Below are positions 33,339 through 33,978 of a stretch of 33,978 bases of DNA, one piece after another; the stretch's first letter is position 1, and every line of letters begins with the position of its first letter. Position numbers and translations under genes: made by a program. The notes beneath the pieces were generated by a model, which was not told the origin of the DNA, did no database searches, and saw only the letters and a list, made by a program, of their open reading frames with translations. This DNA comes from Syntrophorhabdus sp. (GTDB lineage: Bacteria; Desulfobacterota; Syntrophorhabdia; Syntrophorhabdales; Syntrophorhabdaceae). The DNA lies in assembly GCA_012719415.1 (NCBI GenBank), contig JAAYAK010000112.1, positions 1 through 33,978 on the forward strand, read 5' to 3'.

Positions 33339-33381
33339 CCAACGGTTCTAACAGTGGCAACGGTTCTAACGGTTCAAACGG
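33339..33381 (-). repeat. Element D, right arm, inverted, beside the selD stop
   Basis: On the minus strand: CCGTTTGAA, CCGTTAGAA, CCGTTGCCA, CTGTTAGAA, CCGTTGG, beginning 3 nt after the selD stop. The core between arms (33233-33338) shows no gene. Confidence 0.93.
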
Positions 33382-33384
33382 TGT

Positions 33385-33978
33385 TTACCTGAGCAGTATC
33401 TTCCCCTTCGGTTCGGCGAGGAAGGTGCCTATGATGTGGTAGTCCACGCCGAGGCGGGTGGCTGTCTCTTCGAATTTCGCCCTGTCCGCGGGGTCGAGGG
33501 CCATGAGGAGGCCCCCCGATGTCTGGGGATCAAATATGATGTCGAAGAAGAAATCGGACCGCGTGGTGACCACGTGTTCCCCGTAGAAGTCCCTGTTTCG
33601 GTAAAGACCTCCGGGTACCAGGCCCGATGTGGCAAACTCCACGGCCTCCGCGAAATAGGGCAGCTTTCCGGCATGGAGCTCGACCCCCAGTGACTCCCGT
33701 ATCATCTCCTTGAGGTGTCCGGCCAGACCAAACCCTGTGACGTCCGTGCAGGCATGAACGTTCACGGAAAGCATCGCCTCGGCCGCCGTCCTGTTCAGCG
33801 TGGCCATGACCGTCGCAACGCCCATTGCCGCGTCCTCGTTGAGGAGCTTGCCCTTGATGGCGGTGTTCATGATGCCCGTCCCGAGGGGCTTTGTGAGAAC
33901 GAGAATGTCCCAGGGTTTCGCCCCTTCGTTGAGGAGGACCTTGTCGGGATGGACCATTCCCGTCACCGCGAGCCCGTA
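33385..33978 (-). CDS. selD: Selenide, water dikinase, C-terminal part (5' end outside window)
   Basis: The last 197 codons of SelD, which makes selenophosphate from selenide and ATP for selenocysteine and selenouridine. The visible part starts YGLAVTGMVHPDKVLLNEGA at the window edge and continues with GDxLVLTKPLGTGI-type sequence (ILVLTKPLGTGIMNTA), TDVTGFGLAGHLKEM and DPQTSGGLLMAL, all SelD hallmarks. The N-terminal region with the catalytic Cys or Sec lies beyond the edge, so it cannot be said whether SelD is itself a selenoprotein. The GTG at 33966 is internal. Its presence implies that the organism uses selenium. The stop is 3 nt from repeat element D. Confidence 0.95.
   Translation of the reverse strand, partial: YGLAVTGMVHPDKVLLNEGAKPWDILVLTKPLGTGIMNTAIKGKLLNEDAAMGVATVMATLNRTAAEAMLSVNVHACTDVTGFGLAGHLKEMIRESLGVELHAGKLPYFAEAVEFATSGLVPGGLYRNRDFYGEHVVTTRSDFFFDIIFDPQTSGGLLMALDPADRAKFEETATRLGVDYHIIGTFLAEPKGKILLR

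Overview
The window reads as chromosomal DNA from a high-GC, Gram-negative, probably anaerobic bacterium. An outer-membrane barrel with secreted FecR proteins, Tat-type signals, a two-gene SufC/SufB (SMS-like) Fe-S system, a membrane polyferredoxin, DUF362, DUF763, DUF3786 and selD together suggest a deltaproteobacterial (Desulfobacterota, possibly Syntrophorhabdus-like) lineage. That placement is inference from gene content; no rRNA or tRNA gene was seen. Genes are dense and mostly in short, overlapping operons.

Layout. (1) 2-7423: a CHASE2-class III nucleotide cyclase (+, cut by the left edge) converges on a minus-strand group of a TPR/outer-membrane barrel protein and two FecR-domain secreted proteins; a metallo-beta-lactamase protein of the cyclic-nucleotide phosphodiesterase type lies next to it. 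This looks like an envelope-sensing cAMP neighbourhood. (2) 7540-8080: a good sigma70 promoter, an FmdB-type zinc-ribbon gene and a 50-residue ORF. (3) 8317-15182: minus-strand operon mnmG - QueG-like Fe-S protein - carA - carB, with overlapping stops and starts. (4) 15322-18877: an EF-Tu domain-2-like small protein, a PhoU-like protein, a CCA-adding-type nucleotidyltransferase and DUF763. (5) 19015-24419: an orphan Tat-type sulfite-oxidase/MsrP-like gene (-), divergent from sufC-sufB-DUF362-membrane polyferredoxin (+). (6) 24621-27668: an orphan hybrid histidine kinase with five PAS domains (-). (7) 27914-33185: htpX - rsmB - PASTA protein - rpe - DUF3786 - MBL/rhodanese fusion, a compact operon behind a near-consensus promoter. 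(8) 33385-33978: 3' part of selD (-), cut by the right edge.

The most unusual feature is a family of intergenic elements made of 7-nt or 9-nt tandem units. Five of the six consist of two arms of the same unit in opposite orientation around a roughly 40-160-nt core. They occupy four of the five convergent gene junctions and two tandem junctions, and none of the four divergent (promoter) junctions. At convergent junctions each gene reads the same unit in its own sense direction just after its stop codon. Twice the repeat itself supplies the stop codon. The unit differs between elements but is shared by the two arms of one element, which suggests the arms arise or are homogenised together.

Other points of note: rsmB has no standard start codon in front of its conserved NusB-like N-terminus; the FecR proteins carry a roughly 100-residue C-terminal module present once or twice and may be cargo of the adjacent barrel protein; and the Fe-S assembly system is the minimal two-gene type.
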